A stretch of 64,000 nucleotides of DNA from Candidatus Microbacterium colombiense. Its GTDB lineage: Bacteria; Actinomycetota; Actinomycetes; Actinomycetales; Microbacteriaceae. This document shows positions 39,885 through 51,397 of this stretch, piece by piece (position 1 is the first letter of the stretch; each line of letters opens with the position of its first letter). The notes below the pieces were generated by a model. That model saw only the letters and a list, made by a program, of their open reading frames with translations. It had not been told where the DNA came from and did not search any database. Both the position numbers and the translations under genes were made by a program. The stretch spans positions 3,652,309-3,716,308 of the forward strand of contig CP119308.1 in NCBI GenBank assembly GCA_029203165.1, read 5' to 3'.

Positions 39885-40976
39885 ACGCCCCCGCCCCCGT
39901 CCGCGGTTCGAACGGTATCTGGCTCGTCGCCGAGCGTGAGATCGGCTCGAAGCTGCGCAGCAAGGCCTTCATGATCTCGACCGGCATCCTGCTGCTGCTC
40001 GCCCTGGTCGGCATCCTGCTCTCGGCGGGTTCGCAAGCAACAACGCACCGAGGAGCAGACCCCCGTCGCGGTCACCTCGCAGACCGAAGCAGCCGTCTCG
40101 GCGCTGCCGAACGTGACCGTGACCGAAGTCGCAGATCAGGCCGCGGCGGAGGAGCTGGTGCGTTCCGAGAAGGTCGACGCCGCGGTGATCCCCGGTGACG
40201 GCCCCTCGGGCTACACGGTGATCGCGCTGAAGGATGCTCCCGGCTCGCTCGTCACCGCGCTGTCGGAGTCGCCGGATGTCGTGATCCTCGACCCCGCGAC
40301 CACCAACCCGCTGCTGCGCTACTTCATCGCGATCGGCTTCGGACTCGTGTTCATGATGGCCGCGGCGACCTTCGGCGGCACGATCGCCCAGAGCGTCGTC
40401 GAAGAGAAGCAGACCCGCGTGGTCGAGGTGCTGCTGTCGGCGATTCCGGCCCGCACGCTGCTCGCCGGCAAGGTGATCGGCAACACGGTGCTGGCGATGG
40501 GTCAGATCCTCGCCCTCGCCGCGATCGCCACGATCGGGCTCATCGTCACCGGGCAGAATGCGATCCTGTCGACACTCGGCGCACCCATCATCTGGTTCGC
40601 GGTGTTCTTCCTGTTCGGGTTCATCCTGCTGGCGTCGATGTTCGCCGCCGCGGCATCCATGGTCTCCCGCCAGGAGGACATCGGATCGACCACGACCCCG
40701 ATCACCATGCTGATCATGGCCCCGTACATCCTGGTCATCGTCTTCAACGACAATCCGCTGGTGCTGACGATCATGTCGTACGTGCCGTTCTCGGCCCCGG
40801 TGGGGATGCCGATGCGGCTGTTCGTCGGAGAGGCGCAGTGGTGGGAGCCGCTGCTCAGCCTCGTCATCCTGCTCGCGAGCTGCGTGGCCGCGATCGTGAT
40901 CGGCGCGAAGATCTACGAGAACTCGTTGCTGCGCATGGGCACCCGCGTGAAGCTCGCAGAGGCGCTGCGCGGCTGA
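39881..40976 (+). pseudogene. ABC-2 type exporter permease with a +1 frameshift
   Basis: A NatB-like permease gene starting at GTG 39881, overlapping the ATPase stop (GTGA) with AAGGAGG upstream. The first 46 or so residues (SKAFMISTGILLLLALVGIL) are in one frame; between about 40020 and 40060 the coding continues in another frame, as EEQTPVAVTSQTEAAVSALP and then the long permease body (TTNPLLRYFIAIGFGLVFMM, SVVEEKQTRVVEVLLSAIP, six membrane segments). One extra base in that stretch accounts for it. Taken with the ATPase shift, the exporter is either inactivated or misread here. Confidence 0.7.
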
Positions 40977-41025
40977 TCGCCGGCGCCGGCGGCGATGGGC
41001 GCGCCGAAACCCCCGCCCCGTGACA

Positions 41026-41061
41026 AGACCCCCTCCTGCGTACGTCAGCAGGAGGGGGTCT
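41026..41061. terminator. Bidirectional terminator
   Basis: Perfect 14-bp arms AGACCCCCTCCTGC and GCAGGAGGGGGTCT around an 8-bp loop, between the ends of the ABC permease and putA genes. Confidence 0.85.
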
Positions 41062-41126
41062 CGTTGCTCAGCGGGGGTGCCGATGAGCCAGAACGGGTGC
41101 CGACGAGCCGGAACGGATGCCGCGGG

Positions 41127-44100
41127 TCAGATGACGCCCTCAGTGAGGCTGGTCGGGTTGCCGAAGCGGTGGTTCGTGATCGACACGGCCTGCTCGTGCA
41201 GGAACGGCAGCATCTCGACGCGGCCCGCACCGGTCACGGCGTGCGACCAGACGGCGACATCCGGGCTTCCGCCGAGAGCCTCGAACAGCGCCGACGCGTC
41301 TCCGCCGACCAGGCGCACACGCTGCCAGCTGCGCTCGCCCTTCGCGTAGCGCTTGGCCCACGCCGCATCCTTCTCGTGCTTCACGGTCACGCCGTGTGCC
41401 CGCAGCACCTTCTCGACACCACCGGGCAACGAGGCGGCCGACACCGTGAACGGGCTGCCGCTGCGCAGGGCTGCGGCGAGCACGCGCACGCTCTCGACCA
41501 GCGGAGCATCCTGGGACAGACGCACGTCGACCGCGGTCGGACGGTAGCGGAACAGGTTGCGCTCGACGCCCAGGCCCGACTTGTCGGAGACGATGCCGAA
41601 TTCCGACGTCCAGGCGTGCTCGTCGGATGCCGCGGCGCGCAGCAGCCAGTCGGACTGCGCCCCGTCGAGCTCACCATCGGCGGCGCTGAGCAGAGCCGTG
41701 ACGGCCGGAGCGACCGCAGCACCGGGCGCGGCCGCGGGGAGATCGGATGCCGCCCACTCGCCCAGACCGAAGAGGTAGTTCGGCCCACCGGCCTTCGCAC
41801 CCGCACCGACGGCCGAACGCTTCCAGCCGCCGAACGGCTGACGCTGCACGATCGCACCGGTGATGCCGCGGTTCACATACAGGTTGCCGGCCTCGACCCG
41901 GTCGAGCCAGGTGGCGACCTCGACCTTGTCGAGCGCGTGCAGGCCCGCGGTCAGACCGTAGTCGACCGCGTTCTGCAGGCGGATCGCCTCATCGAGGTCC
42001 TTGGCGTGCATGATGCCGAGCACCGGACCGAAGAACTCGGTCATGTGGAAGTACGAGCCCTCGCGCACGCCGGTCTTCACGCCGGGCGTCCACTGCGTGC
42101 CCTCGTCGTTCAGCTTGCGCGGCTTCACGAGCCACGACTCACCCTTGCCGAGTTCGGTGAGCGCGGCGAGCAGCTTGCCATCGGCCGGCTCGATGATCGG
42201 GCCCATCTGCGTGGACGGGTCGTCGGGCAGGCCGACGCGCATCGAGGCGACGGCATCCACGAGCTGACGCTCGAACCTCTTCGAGTCGGCCACCGACCCG
42301 ACGAGGATCGCCAGCGACGCCGCGGAGCACTTCTGACCCGCGTGACCGAAGGCGCTGCGCGCGACATCGGCGGCGGCGAGGTCGAGGTCGGCCGACGGCG
42401 TCACGATGATCGCGTTCTTGCCGCTGGTCTCGGCGAGCAGCGGCAGGTCGGAGCGGAACGAGCGGAACAGCTGCGCCGTCTCGTAGGCACCGGTGAGGAT
42501 CACCCGGTCGACCGCGGGGTTCGCGACCAGCCGGGTGCCGAGGTCGCGCGATGCGAGGTCGACCAGGGCGAGCAGGTCGCGCGGCACACCGGCGGCCCAC
42601 AGCGCCTCGACCATCACGGCGCCGCAGCGCTGGGTGAGCTTGGCCGGCTTGATGATGACGCCCGAGCCCGAGGCGAGCCCTGCGAGCACACCACCGGCGG
42701 GGATCGCGACGGGGAAGTTCCACGGCGGGGTCACGACGGTGACCTTCGAGGGGACGAACTCCGCCCCCGACACGGTCTCGAGGTCCTTCGCCCGCTCGGC
42801 GTAGTAGTGCGCGAAGTCGATCGCCTCGCTGATCTCCGGGTCGGCCTCGGCGATGGTCTTGCCGGCCTCGTGCGCCATGATCTCGATCAGGTCGCCACGG
42901 CGGGCGGCGAGCTCGTCACCCGCGCGGTGCAGCACAGCGGCCCGCTCGGCGGCCGGCAGCGCGGCCCACTTCTCGGCGGCGGCGGTCGCCGCGGCGAAGA
43001 TGCCGTCGAGCTCGTCGCTCGTCTCGACCCGAGCGATCGCGATCGCGTCGACCCCGAGCGTCGTGTCGACCGAGCGCTTCAGGATCTCGCGGCCCCAGGT
43101 GCGGTTCGCGCCGAGCGCCGGGTCGGTGTCGGGCTGGTTGTGGAACGCGGTCGTCGGAGTGGCGGCATCCGCCTCTGTCGCGCGGTTCTGCACGCGGTTC
43201 GACGCGGGCACCGAACGGTCGGCCTCGAGACCGGCGAGCGAACGCTCGAAGCGCTCGCGCTCGCGCGTCAGCAGCGCCGGGTCCGTGGTGAGCTCGAACA
43301 CGGCCGACATGAAGTTCTCGGAGCTGGCGTTCTCCTCCAGACGGCGCACGAGGTACGCGATCGCCACGTCGAACTCGGCGGGGTTCACGACCGGCGTGTA
43401 CAGCAGCAGGCGGCCGACGTCCTTGCGGACGGCTTCGGCCTGACCGGTCGCCATGCCGAGCAGCATCTCGTACTCGACCGCATCCGTCACGCCGCGCTCC
43501 TGCGCGAGCAGCCACGTGTAGGCGATGTCGAAGAGGTTGTGTCCCGCGACACCGATGCGCACGGCATCCAGACGCTCGGGGGTCATGGCCCAGTCCAGCA
43601 CGCGCTTGTAGTTCGTGTCGGAGTCCTGCTTGGTCGAGTAGGTCGCGAGCGGCCACCCGTGCACCGCGGCGTCGACCTCTTCCATCGCGAGGTTCGCGCC
43701 CTTGACGACGCGCACCTTGATCGGCGCCCCGCCCTTCGCGCGGCGGGCGGTGGCCCACTCCTGCAGGTGCTGCATCGCGCCGAGCGCGTCGGGCAGGTAC
43801 GCCTGCAGCACGATTCCGGCCTCGAGGTTCTCGAGTCCCGGCTGGTCGAGGATGCTCGTGAACGCGGCGATCGTGAGGTCGAGGTCGCGGAACTCCTCCA
43901 TGTCGAGGTTGATGAACTTGGCCTTGCCGGCCGCCTCCGAGCGCGCAGCGAGCTCGTACAGCGGGGTCAGGCGGGTCACGACGTCGGCCACGGCCTCGTC
44001 GAACGACCACATCGAGAGCTGGCTGACGACGCTCGACACCTTGATCGACACGTAGTCGACGTCGTCGCGGGCGAGGAAGTCGCTGGTGCCCTGCAGGCGG

Positions 44101-44570
44101 CGGCCGGCCTCGCGTTCGCCGAGCACGGCCTCACCCAACAGGTTGAGGTTGAGACGGTTGCCGCTCTTGCGCAGCTTCGCGATCGCGGGCCCCAGCTTCG
44201 ACGGCGTGGCGTCGAGCACGAGGTGGCCGACCATCGCGCGCAGCACGCGGCGCGAGATCGGTACGACGACGCCGGGCAGCTTGGGCGCCATGAAGCCACC
44301 GGTCTTGATGGCGCTGCGCAGGTACCAGGGCAGCAGCGACGGCGTGATCTCGGAGATGTCGGCGAGCTTGCGGCCGGCGACGTTCAGGTCTTCCGGACGC
44401 ATGACGCCGTCGACGAAGCCGACCGTGAAGTCGAGGCCCTGCGGGTCCTTGAGCACCTCGGCCAGGCGCTGGGCGGCAGGCTCCACGGGGTGCGTCTGGC
44501 TCTCGACGAGCCAACGCTGCACGACGGCGGCGACCTCGGAGGTGCGGGGGGTGGTGTCGACGGCGCTCAT
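41127..44570 (-). CDS. putA: Bifunctional proline dehydrogenase / glutamate semialdehyde dehydrogenase
   Basis: A 1147-residue enzyme oxidising proline to glutamate in two steps. The N-terminal FAD-dependent PRODH barrel spans about residues 100-430 (FINLDMEEFRDLDLT, KVRVVKGANLAMEE, RIGVAGHNLFDIAYTW), and the NAD-dependent ALDH domain about 500-1000, with Glu in LLAETSGKNAIIV and catalytic Cys in GHAGQKCSAAS near residue 745. A C-terminal extension of about 140 residues follows. No ribbon-helix-helix domain is present, so it should not autoregulate; the divergent LysR protein is the probable regulator. Confidence 0.95.
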   Translation of the reverse strand: MSAVDTTPRTSEVAAVVQRWLVESQTHPVEPAAQRLAEVLKDPQGLDFTVGFVDGVMRPEDLNVAGRKLADISEITPSLLPWYLRSAIKTGGFMAPKLPGVVVPISRRVLRAMVGHLVLDATPSKLGPAIAKLRKSGNRLNLNLLGEAVLGEREAGRRLQGTSDFLARDDVDYVSIKVSSVVSQLSMWSFDEAVADVVTRLTPLYELAARSEAAGKAKFINLDMEEFRDLDLTIAAFTSILDQPGLENLEAGIVLQAYLPDALGAMQHLQEWATARRAKGGAPIKVRVVKGANLAMEEVDAAVHGWPLATYSTKQDSDTNYKRVLDWAMTPERLDAVRIGVAGHNLFDIAYTWLLAQERGVTDAVEYEMLLGMATGQAEAVRKDVGRLLLYTPVVNPAEFDVAIAYLVRRLEENASSENFMSAVFELTTDPALLTRERERFERSLAGLEADRSVPASNRVQNRATEADAATPTTAFHNQPDTDPALGANRTWGREILKRSVDTTLGVDAIAIARVETSDELDGIFAAATAAAEKWAALPAAERAAVLHRAGDELAARRGDLIEIMAHEAGKTIAEADPEISEAIDFAHYYAERAKDLETVSGAEFVPSKVTVVTPPWNFPVAIPAGGVLAGLASGSGVIIKPAKLTQRCGAVMVEALWAAGVPRDLLALVDLASRDLGTRLVANPAVDRVILTGAYETAQLFRSFRSDLPLLAETSGKNAIIVTPSADLDLAAADVARSAFGHAGQKCSAASLAILVGSVADSKRFERQLVDAVASMRVGLPDDPSTQMGPIIEPADGKLLAALTELGKGESWLVKPRKLNDEGTQWTPGVKTGVREGSYFHMTEFFGPVLGIMHAKDLDEAIRLQNAVDYGLTAGLHALDKVEVATWLDRVEAGNLYVNRGITGAIVQRQPFGGWKRSAVGAGAKAGGPNYLFGLGEWAASDLPAAAPGAAVAPAVTALLSAADGELDGAQSDWLLRAAASDEHAWTSEFGIVSDKSGLGVERNLFRYRPTAVDVRLSQDAPLVESVRVLAAALRSGSPFTVSAASLPGGVEKVLRAHGVTVKHEKDAAWAKRYAKGERSWQRVRLVGGDASALFEALGGSPDVAVWSHAVTGAGRVEMLPFLHEQAVSITNHRFGNPTSLTEGVI

Positions 44571-44668
44571 CGCGGGGGAACCTCCAGGTAAGGATGGCGC
44601 ACACCTCGGGTCGTGTGCGGCTGGATCATTGTCATCCCCGGCGGTAGGCTCCGTCTATCAACCGATTC

Positions 44669-44687
44669 GAGTGAATTCTGTTCACTC
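44669..44687. promoter_or_regulatory. Palindrome between putA and lysR
   Basis: GAGTGAATTCTGTTCACTC: perfect 7-bp arms, 5-bp centre, about 100 bp from the putA start and 44 bp from the lysR start. LysR-type T-N11-A features fit. Confidence 0.5.
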
Positions 44688-44730
44688 CGGCTGAACGAAA
44701 TATCTCACCCCCTGAACGGACGGATGCCCC

Positions 44731-45639
44731 GTGCTCGACGTCAATCGTCTGCGGATGCTGGTGGAGCTGAGCCGCCGCGGAACTCTGTCGGCCGTCGCCG
44801 ATGCACTGTCGTACAGCAAGGCGTCCGTGTCACAGCAGTTGAGCGCCCTGGAGCGCGACGTCGGCGTACCGCTGCTGCGCCGCGTCGGCCGCGGGGTGCA
44901 GTTCACGCCGCAGGGGAATGTGCTCGTCGCCGAGGCCGTCGGCATCCTCGATCAGCTCGAACACGCGCAGATCGCCGTCGCCGAATCGCTCACCGAGGTC
45001 ACCGGAACCGTGCACATCGCGGTGTTCCAGTCCACCGCGCATTCGCTGCTGCCCGGAGCCCTCAATGCACTGCGCGCCGAGCATCCAGCACTGCGGGTCG
45101 AGGTGACCGAGTGCGACCCCGAGACCGGCCTGGTCGGCGTCTCGAGCCGCGACTTCGATCTGATCCTCGCGGAGCAGTACCCCGGACGCACACGTCCGAT
45201 CCACGCCGACCTGGATCGCGTGGTGCTCGTGCACGACGCGATCGCGCTGGCGCGGCATCCCGGCTCCTCCGACACGACGGATGCCGCGGCCGCGCTGTGG
45301 GCGACGCGCGACGAGCCCTGGGTGCTGGAGCCCGCCGGGACCGCGTCGCGCGCCTGGGCGGAGCAGCTGTGCCGCACCGCGGGGTTCGAGCCGGACGTGC
45401 GCTTCGAGGTCGCCGACCTCACCGCGCACGTGCGTCTGATCCGCGCCGGCCTCGCCGTCGGACTGTTGCCGGAGCTCGTGTGGGCGGGCGAGACCCCGAC
45501 CGTCGCACTCGCACCGCTGCCCGACGAGCCGCGACGCGAGATCTTCTCGTCGGCGCGGCGGGTGTCGGCCGCGGCGCCGTCGATCCGCGCGGTGCGACGC
45601 GCGCTGGCATCCGCCGCCTCGCGCAACCTGCTCGACTGA
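44731..45639 (+). CDS. LysR-family transcriptional regulator
   Basis: A 302-residue LysR protein: winged helix residues about 1-65 (LRMLVELSRRGTLSAVADAL, SYSKASVSQQLSALERDVGV), and a type 2 periplasmic-binding-like effector domain from about 90 (HIAVFQSTAHSLLPGALNAL). Divergent from putA with a palindrome between them, so probably a proline-responsive activator (PruR-like role), an inference from position. GTG start. Confidence 0.87.
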   Translation: MLDVNRLRMLVELSRRGTLSAVADALSYSKASVSQQLSALERDVGVPLLRRVGRGVQFTPQGNVLVAEAVGILDQLEHAQIAVAESLTEVTGTVHIAVFQSTAHSLLPGALNALRAEHPALRVEVTECDPETGLVGVSSRDFDLILAEQYPGRTRPIHADLDRVVLVHDAIALARHPGSSDTTDAAAALWATRDEPWVLEPAGTASRAWAEQLCRTAGFEPDVRFEVADLTAHVRLIRAGLAVGLLPELVWAGETPTVALAPLPDEPRREIFSSARRVSAAAPSIRAVRRALASAASRNLLD

Positions 45640-45706
45640 GCGCGACGCGATCCTCCCGGCTACGCCACTTGAAGACTCTCGGCGTCTTCTGACGTCACGC
45701 GGGAAT

Positions 45707-45722
45707 ATGCATGCACATGCAT
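45707..45722. promoter_or_regulatory. Palindrome upstream of the nitroreductase gene
   Basis: ATGCATG-CA-CATGCAT: perfect 7-bp arms with a 2-bp centre, 62 bp upstream of the nitroreductase start. It resembles a dimeric MarR- or HxlR-type site; no regulator gene is adjacent. Confidence 0.5.
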
Positions 45723-45783
45723 CGGTTGTGCCCCTCGTACGCGGACGAAGGAGTCCGATCGACTCCTTTCGAAAGGCACTTCC

Positions 45784-46371
45784 GTGAGCACCCCCGTGAT
45801 CGACCGCACCGCCCCCACCGAGCACCCCGTCCTCGACGTGCTCGCCGGCCGCTGGAGCCCCCGCGCCTTCGACGCGCAGAACACCATCGACGAGAGCAAG
45901 CTCGCGACCGCCCTCGAGGCCGCCCGCTGGAGCCCCTCCGCCAACAACTCGCAGCCCTGGCGCTTCATCGTCGCGCGCCGCGGCACCGCGCTGCACGCAC
46001 AGGTCGTGGACTCGCTCATGGGCTTCAACCAGGCCTGGGCCGGAAACGCCGCCGTGCTCGTCGTCGCGATCGCCGAGACCGCCACGGCCGACGGTACCCC
46101 CATCACCCACGCCTTCTACGACCTCGGTCAGGCCGTCGCGCACTTCTCGGTGCAGGCCCACCACGACGGACTCGTCGTGCACCAGATGAGCGGCTTCGAC
46201 GCCGCCGTCGTGCGCGAGTTCGCCGACCTCGATGAGCGCTTCGCGCCCGCGACCGTCTTCGCCGTGGGCGAGTTCGGTGACGTGGAGTCGCTGCCCGAGG
46301 TGCTGCAGGAGCGCGAGGTCGCCCCGCGCGTGCGTCGCCCGATCGCCGAGACGGTCGTCCTCAACGCCTGA
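45784..46371 (+). CDS. Nitroreductase-family flavoprotein
   Basis: A 195-residue FMN-dependent oxidoreductase. The FMN-binding RRWSPRAF-like start appears as GRWSPRAFDAQ, followed by ALEAARWSPSANNSQPWRF (typical SxxNxQPW), the DLGQAVAHFSVQAHHDGL helix, and VFAVGEFGD near the end. Substrates can be nitroaromatics, quinones or enones. GTG start with GAAAGG upstream. The short palindrome at 45707 suggests inducible control. Confidence 0.88.
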   Translation: MSTPVIDRTAPTEHPVLDVLAGRWSPRAFDAQNTIDESKLATALEAARWSPSANNSQPWRFIVARRGTALHAQVVDSLMGFNQAWAGNAAVLVVAIAETATADGTPITHAFYDLGQAVAHFSVQAHHDGLVVHQMSGFDAAVVREFADLDERFAPATVFAVGEFGDVESLPEVLQEREVAPRVRRPIAETVVLNA

Positions 46372-46404
46372 GAACCACCCGGCCACGCGAGAAACACGTA
46401 TCAA

Positions 46405-46437
46405 CACGAAACCCCCGCCCTGAGCGGGGGTTTCGTG
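46405..46437. terminator. Bidirectional terminator
   Basis: Perfect 14-bp arms CACGAAACCCCCGC and GCGGGGGTTTCGTG with a 5-bp loop, with A- and T-runs on the respective sides, between the nitroreductase and clpB ends. Confidence 0.85.
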
Positions 46438-46485
46438 CACCTGATGGCGTCTCGCGCCTGAAGCGGCGCCTCGCGCGCGCCGGCC

Positions 46486-48696
<2,211 letters not shown>

Positions 48697-48759
48697 CTGT
48701 TCCTCCTGAGGAGACTCCTTCTGGCCGGATCCGCCGACTGTCGCGTCGGCGGGGTAAAA

Positions 48760-48780
48760 CTTGAGTGGTGTTGACTCAAG
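48760..48780. promoter_or_regulatory. HAIR operator (HspR binding site) of clpB
   Basis: CTTGAGT-N7-ACTCAAG, exactly the actinobacterial HAIR consensus. It lies 64 bp upstream of the clpB ATG and begins 2 bp after the coaBC stop, overlapping the probable clpB promoter. HspR (not in the window) would repress clpB until heat or unfolded protein releases it. Confidence 0.9.
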
Positions 48781-48781
48781 T

Positions 48782-49999
48782 TTAGCAGCGATCGGTGATC
48801 ACCGCATCCCAGATCTTCCGTGCGACCTCGTGTTTTGTGCCCGCGGCATCGACGACGACCTCACCACCTGCACCGATGATCTCGACCGCATTCTCGGCAC
48901 GCTCGAAACCGTGCTCGGCATCCGCGAGGTTCACGGCGAGCAGATCGACGCCCTTGCGCTCCCGCTTGCGGCGCGCCCGCTCGCGACGCTCCTCCGGATC
49001 GGTGAGCGTCTCGGCGGCGAACGCGACGATCGTCTGGTGCTGCGGCGCCCGCCCCGCCGCCCGCGCCGCGGCGAGCGCCGCGACCACGTCTTCGTTCTCG
49101 ACCAGGTCGATGCGCGTGAGCGGTCCCTGCTCCTTGGTGAGCTTGTGCGCCGACACCTCGGCGGGCCGGTAGTCGGCCACCGCCGCCGCCATCACGACGA
49201 CATCGGCCGAGGCGGCCTCCTGCTTCATGGCCTCGGCGAGTTCGGCGGCCGTCCCGACATCGCGCACCCGGATCGACGGATGCTGCGCCGCTGCGCGCAC
49301 CGGCGCATCGACGTGCGCTGCGACCAGCACGACATCTGCGCCGCGGGCGGCGGCGTCGGCGGCGAGCGCCGCGCCCTGGCGTCCGCTCGACCGATTGCCG
49401 AGGAACCGCACGGGGTCGATCGGCTCTCGCGTTCCCCCGGCGGAGATGACCACGCGGAGTCCGTCGAGGTCGCGCGGCGCGATCACGGCGAGCGCAGCGG
49501 CCAGGATCTCCTCCGGTTCCGACATGCGCCCGGGCCCCGAGTCACCGCCGGCGAGCTCACCCTCTGCCGGGCCGACGATATGCACGCCGCGTGCGCGCAG
49601 TGTCCCGATGTTCGCCTGGGTTGCCGGATGCCGCCACATCTCGGTGTGCATGGCCGGAGCGATCACGACCGGGGCGAGGGTGGCGAGCAGTGTGGTGCCG
49701 AGCAGGTCGCTCGCGAGCCCCGCCGTCATCGAGGCGATCGTGTTCGCCGTGGCCGGGGCGATGATCACGAGCTCTGCCGCCTGCCCGAGGGCCACGTGCC
49801 GCACCTTCGCGACGTCGTCGTGCACGCTCGTGGTGACCGGGTGGCGGCTGATGGCCTCCCAGGTGGGAGTGCCGACGAACCGCAGTGCGTCGTCGGTGGG
49901 AACCACGGTCACGTCGTGTCCGCCCTTCGTGAGCAGGCGCACCAGGTGCACGGTCTTGTAGGCGGCGATCCCGCCCGTGACTCCCACGACGATGTTCAC
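48782..49999 (-). CDS. coaBC: Bifunctional phosphopantothenoylcysteine decarboxylase / phosphopantothenate-cysteine ligase
   Basis: A 405-residue coenzyme A biosynthesis enzyme. The FMN-dependent CoaC domain (residues about 1-180) opens with IVVGVTGGIAAYKTVHLVRL and includes the catalytic His-containing HTEMWRHPATQANIG segment. The CoaB domain follows with VVISAGGTREPIDPVRFLGN and RSSGRQGAALAADAA, the dinucleotide-fold region, and NLADAEHGFERAENAVEII near the end. GTG start at 49999 chosen because upstream sequence does not belong to the family. Confidence 0.94.
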   Translation of the reverse strand: MNIVVGVTGGIAAYKTVHLVRLLTKGGHDVTVVPTDDALRFVGTPTWEAISRHPVTTSVHDDVAKVRHVALGQAAELVIIAPATANTIASMTAGLASDLLGTTLLATLAPVVIAPAMHTEMWRHPATQANIGTLRARGVHIVGPAEGELAGGDSGPGRMSEPEEILAAALAVIAPRDLDGLRVVISAGGTREPIDPVRFLGNRSSGRQGAALAADAAARGADVVLVAAHVDAPVRAAAQHPSIRVRDVGTAAELAEAMKQEAASADVVVMAAAVADYRPAEVSAHKLTKEQGPLTRIDLVENEDVVAALAAARAAGRAPQHQTIVAFAAETLTDPEERRERARRKRERKGVDLLAVNLADAEHGFERAENAVEIIGAGGEVVVDAAGTKHEVARKIWDAVITDRC

Positions 50000-50118
50000 G
50001 TCTTCGATTCTGCCGCAGCGAGCGCTCGGCCGGGCCGTGGGATCCGCCTGTCTGGCCCGCGAGACGGCATCCGTGCCGCAGCGGTCACCCCATCGCACCC
50101 GCGTGCGAGGATGGCGAC

Positions 50119-51396
50119 ATGCCGCGAACACCGATGGCGATGCTGTCTCCCGCCGACCAGGTACGTCTGCGCGCGCTGCGCCGCATGAAGGCGGTGGCGC
50201 TCGGCGCCCTGATCTTCATGGCGATCGCGTTCGTGCTCGCCTTCATGTTCCAGGAGCGTCAACCGTGGCTGAGCTACGTGCGCGCGGCCGCCGAGGGCGG
50301 GATGGTCGGCGCTCTCGCGGACTGGTTCGCCGTGACCGCGCTGTTCCGCCGCCCTCTCGGGCTCCCCATCCCGCACACCGCGATCATCCCGAATCGCAAA
50401 GACGAGATCGGGCGCACGCTGGGCGAGTTCGTCGAGACCAACTTCCTCGAAGCCAGCGTCGTGCGCACCAAGCTGTCGAGCACGGCCATCGCGGCACGGG
50501 CGGGCGAGTGGCTCCGCGAGGCGCCGCACGCCGAGCGGGTGGGCGCGGAGGGCGCGACCATCGCGACCGCCGTGCTGAACGCGCTGAGCGACGACGATGT
50601 GCGCGACCTCATCACGGATCTTGCCCGCGAGCATCTCGTCGCCCCCGAGTGGGGCCCGCCCGCGGGGCTCTGGCTCGAGAAGATCGTGGAGGCCGACGCC
50701 CACCACGGCGCGGTCGACGTCGCCGTCGACAACATCGGGCGCTGGCTCGAGGCCAACGCCGAATCGTTCAGCGGTCTCGTCTCCCGTCGGCTCCCCTCGT
50801 GGGTTCCGCGGCTCGCGCACCGGTTCGTCGACGACACGGTGTACAACGAGGCCGTCAAGTTCGTGCACGCCGTGCAGGCCGACCCGCAGCATCCGGCCCG
50901 CATCGCGATCGACGGCTATCTCGCACGCCTGGCCGACAACCTGCAGCACGACCCCGCCACCCGCGCCAAGCTCGAGAGCGCCAAGGCGTCGCTGTTCGAC
51001 AGCCCCCGCGTGGGTGCGTTGGCGGCCGAAGCCTGGAACACCGCCAAGAACGGCCTGCTCGCCGCCCTCGCCGATCCCGACAGCGGTCTGCGCCGCCGCG
51101 CCGTGCAGGCCCTGCAGGAGGTGGGCGACCGCCTCACCACGGATGCCGCGCTGCAGAAGCGCGTCGACACCTGGGTCTCGGATGCCGCGGTGTTCCTCGT
51201 CGACCGCTACCGCCACGACATCGCCTCGATCATCACCGACACCGTCGAGCGCTGGGACCCGGCCGAGACGACCGAGAAGATCGAGCTCATGGTGGGCCGC
51301 GATCTGCAGTACATCCGCCTGAACGGCACCTTCGTGGGAGCCCTCGCGGGTCTCGCGATCTTCACCATCGCCCACGCCCTGATCCCCGGAGTCTGA
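50119..51396 (+). CDS. DUF445 membrane-associated protein
   Basis: A 425-residue DUF445 protein. An N-terminal membrane helix (ALGALIFMAIAFVLAFMF, residues about 30-47) is followed by the family signature AAAEGGMVGALADWFAVTALFRRPLGLPIPHTAIIPNRKDEIG, long amphipathic helices, and a C-terminal hydrophobic segment GALAGLAIFTIAHALI. The family has no proven role and may act in membrane or envelope organisation. The stop is 1 bp before the next gene, implying co-transcription. A GAGGAT hexamer sits 7 nt upstream of the ATG. Confidence 0.82.
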   Translation: MPRTPMAMLSPADQVRLRALRRMKAVALGALIFMAIAFVLAFMFQERQPWLSYVRAAAEGGMVGALADWFAVTALFRRPLGLPIPHTAIIPNRKDEIGRTLGEFVETNFLEASVVRTKLSSTAIAARAGEWLREAPHAERVGAEGATIATAVLNALSDDDVRDLITDLAREHLVAPEWGPPAGLWLEKIVEADAHHGAVDVAVDNIGRWLEANAESFSGLVSRRLPSWVPRLAHRFVDDTVYNEAVKFVHAVQADPQHPARIAIDGYLARLADNLQHDPATRAKLESAKASLFDSPRVGALAAEAWNTAKNGLLAALADPDSGLRRRAVQALQEVGDRLTTDAALQKRVDTWVSDAAVFLVDRYRHDIASIITDTVERWDPAETTEKIELMVGRDLQYIRLNGTFVGALAGLAIFTIAHALIPGV

Positions 51397-51397
51397 C

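Noticed and set aside
38989..40976. Programmed ribosomal frameshifting in the ABC exporter genes
   Set aside because: No slippery heptamer followed by a stem-loop is evident at either shift site, and the two shifts are in opposite directions.
40995..44591. A very long plus-strand open frame (about 1200 codons) opposite putA
   Set aside because: It is an antisense shadow caused by high GC third positions of putA; composition is Arg/Gly/His-rich with no family match.
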